A stretch of 64,000 nt of DNA, taken from NCBI GenBank assembly GCA_002339805.1, contig DDKW01000033.1:14366-78365 (forward strand), written 5' to 3'. This DNA is from Dehalococcoidia bacterium UBA2588. Lineage in GTDB: Bacteria > Chloroflexota > Dehalococcoidia > Lucifugimonadales > UBA3495. The notes beneath the pieces were generated by a model that was not told where the DNA came from, made no database searches, and saw nothing but the letters and a program-made list of their open reading frames with translations. The position numbers and the translations under genes are program-made. Numbering within the stretch: position 1 is the first letter of the stretch; each line of letters opens with the position of its first letter. Below are positions 63,287-64,000 of the stretch, one piece after another.

Positions 63287-64000
63287 TTATTGACCAGTTC
63301 CGCCAGTTGCCTCACCACTTGTTGCGGCTTCCGCTGCTGCGGCTTCTGCTTCAGCCTCTGCTGCTGCTGCTGCTGCCGTTGCTCCTGCTGCATCTGCGGC
63401 ATCTGCTGCCGCTAATGCCGCTTCTTGAGCTGCTGCATCATTAGGGTTAGCTTCTGCTGCTGCCTGTAACTCTTCTGCCTGAGTCTGAGCTTGATCTGCT
63501 GCTGCCTGAGCCTGATCAGCGGCTTCTGCTGATGCCTCGGCTTCGGCTACCGCTTCTGCAGTTGCTGCCGTCTCTGCAGCAGCGGCTATATCAGCAGCTG
63601 CATTTGCTGCTGCTGCGTCACCACCAACTGCCGTTGTTGGAGCAGGTAAATCACCTGCAGGTGCTGCACCAGTATCTAATGGAGCTGGCACTTCTGGCAT
63701 TTCTGGCATTTCTGGAGCCAGGCCTTCACCGGTTCCGGCTGCCATGAATTCAAATATCTCCCCAACTGAATCTATCATAGCGACCAGTTCAGCTGTAGGT
63801 GCTGCATCAGTAGCAGCTATTGCCGTTTCCACAGCCGGCATTTCAGCAAAGTCAGTTGGTGCTGGAGCACCCTCAACAGCAGGTTCAATTAACCCTGCTC
63901 CTGCTGACTCTAGAGCTGCTTCTTTCTGCTCAGCTCCCAAGTCTGATACTTGGTCACCGCTCATAACTTCTACCATACTACCCATCATTTCAGCGGGTAA
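63287..64000 (-). CDS. Ala-rich low-complexity protein, N-terminus missing
   Basis: The frame is open to the right edge, so the ATG at 63988 need not be the start; 237 residues are visible. The C-terminal 120 residues are almost only Ala, Glu, Gln, Asp and Thr (AAADQAQAAADQAQTQAEEL), probably a long helix or coiled coil, ending in a Gly/Thr tail. Before that are Pro/Glu repeats (PEMPEMPEVPAP). The first visible part has LPAEMMGSMVEVMSGDQVSD. Base composition is far richer in GC than its neighbours because of GCn codons. No family is recognised; a structural or surface role is possible. Confidence 0.7.
   Translation of the reverse strand, partial: LPAEMMGSMVEVMSGDQVSDLGAEQKEAALESAGAGLIEPAVEGAPAPTDFAEMPAVETAIAATDAAPTAELVAMIDSVGEIFEFMAAGTGEGLAPEMPEMPEVPAPLDTGAAPAGDLPAPTTAVGGDAAAANAAADIAAAAETAATAEAVAEAEASAEAADQAQAAADQAQTQAEELQAAAEANPNDAAAQEAALAAADAADAAGATAAAAAAEAEAEAAAAEAATSGEATGGTGQ

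Noticed and set aside
63532-63747. Leu-rich plus-strand ORF opposite the Ala-rich gene
   Set aside because: It is the antisense shadow of GCn and CAG codons; the minus-strand frame has a terminator and a continuous open frame.
1-64000. CRISPR arrays, IS elements, prophage
   Set aside because: No spaced direct repeats, transposases, integrases or phage genes were seen on reading the proteins and gaps.

Overview
This window looks like a piece of a free-living, AT-rich bacterial chromosome with very short intergenic gaps. The gene content fits a marine Chloroflexota lineage such as SAR202 / Dehalococcoidia: acyl-CoA-dehydrogenase-fold flavin monooxygenases, many MFS carriers, SDRs, a CaiB/BaiF CoA-transferase, hydantoinase A/B, amidohydrolases and a DUF3090 + SCO1664-family pair. 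That assignment is an inference; there is no rRNA or other direct taxonomic marker. I see no phage, transposase, integrase or CRISPR array.

Layout. 1-4.9 kb: a minus-strand catabolic operon (MFS, gamma-glutamyltransferase-like, flavin monooxygenase, amidohydrolase cut by the left edge). 4.9-8.1 kb: metallo-hydrolase plus fluoroacetate-dehalogenase-like enzyme, a DUF6282-like amidohydrolase and an Asp/Glu racemase-like protein. 8.1-11.1 kb: a cobalamin riboswitch with an intrinsic terminator in front of a three-gene ZnuABC/TroABC-type metal importer, whose permease gene ends in a 52-bp tandem duplication. 11.1-15.7 kb: two transporters, two unannotated small ORFs and an ADP-forming acyl-CoA synthetase. 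15.9-19.3 kb: trhO followed by an unusual cassette (zinc-ribbon, two tandem NTF2-like paralogues, a second zinc-ribbon) and a DUF368 lipid-carrier translocase. 19.3-24 kb: SDRs, small unknowns, MFS, nudC. 24-27.7 kb: a heterodimeric ABC exporter. 27.8-35 kb: argS, a peptidase S51 protein, the minus-strand cluster caiB-like/hisS/hisF/HAD/hisIE, and a tRNA-Asp.

35-45 kb: an arylsulfotransferase-family protein and, convergent to it, a DUF3179 protein interrupted by one in-frame TGA exactly at the first Cys of its CPLC motif, with a SECIS-like hairpin just downstream. I read this as one 444-residue selenoprotein (UPLC). Then come an MFS carrier, two tandem flavin monooxygenase paralogues, an ArsM-type methyltransferase, a PNPOx-fold protein, DUF4395 and a membrane protein.

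44.6-64 kb: dnaN, an AlaX-type tRNA-editing protein, hydantoinase A/B, a pair of 65-residue DUF1059-like proteins, a Lin0512 protein, modABC, a minus-strand operon (FmdB-like, thiE with an unusual N-terminal extension, RNase Z-like MBL, DUF3090, SCO1664 family), a plus-strand operon (polA, citE-like, folB, MFS), a VOC protein, and an Ala-rich low-complexity protein cut by the right edge. Four convergent gene pairs share their stop codons in an exact 4-nt overlap, which points to strong genome compaction.
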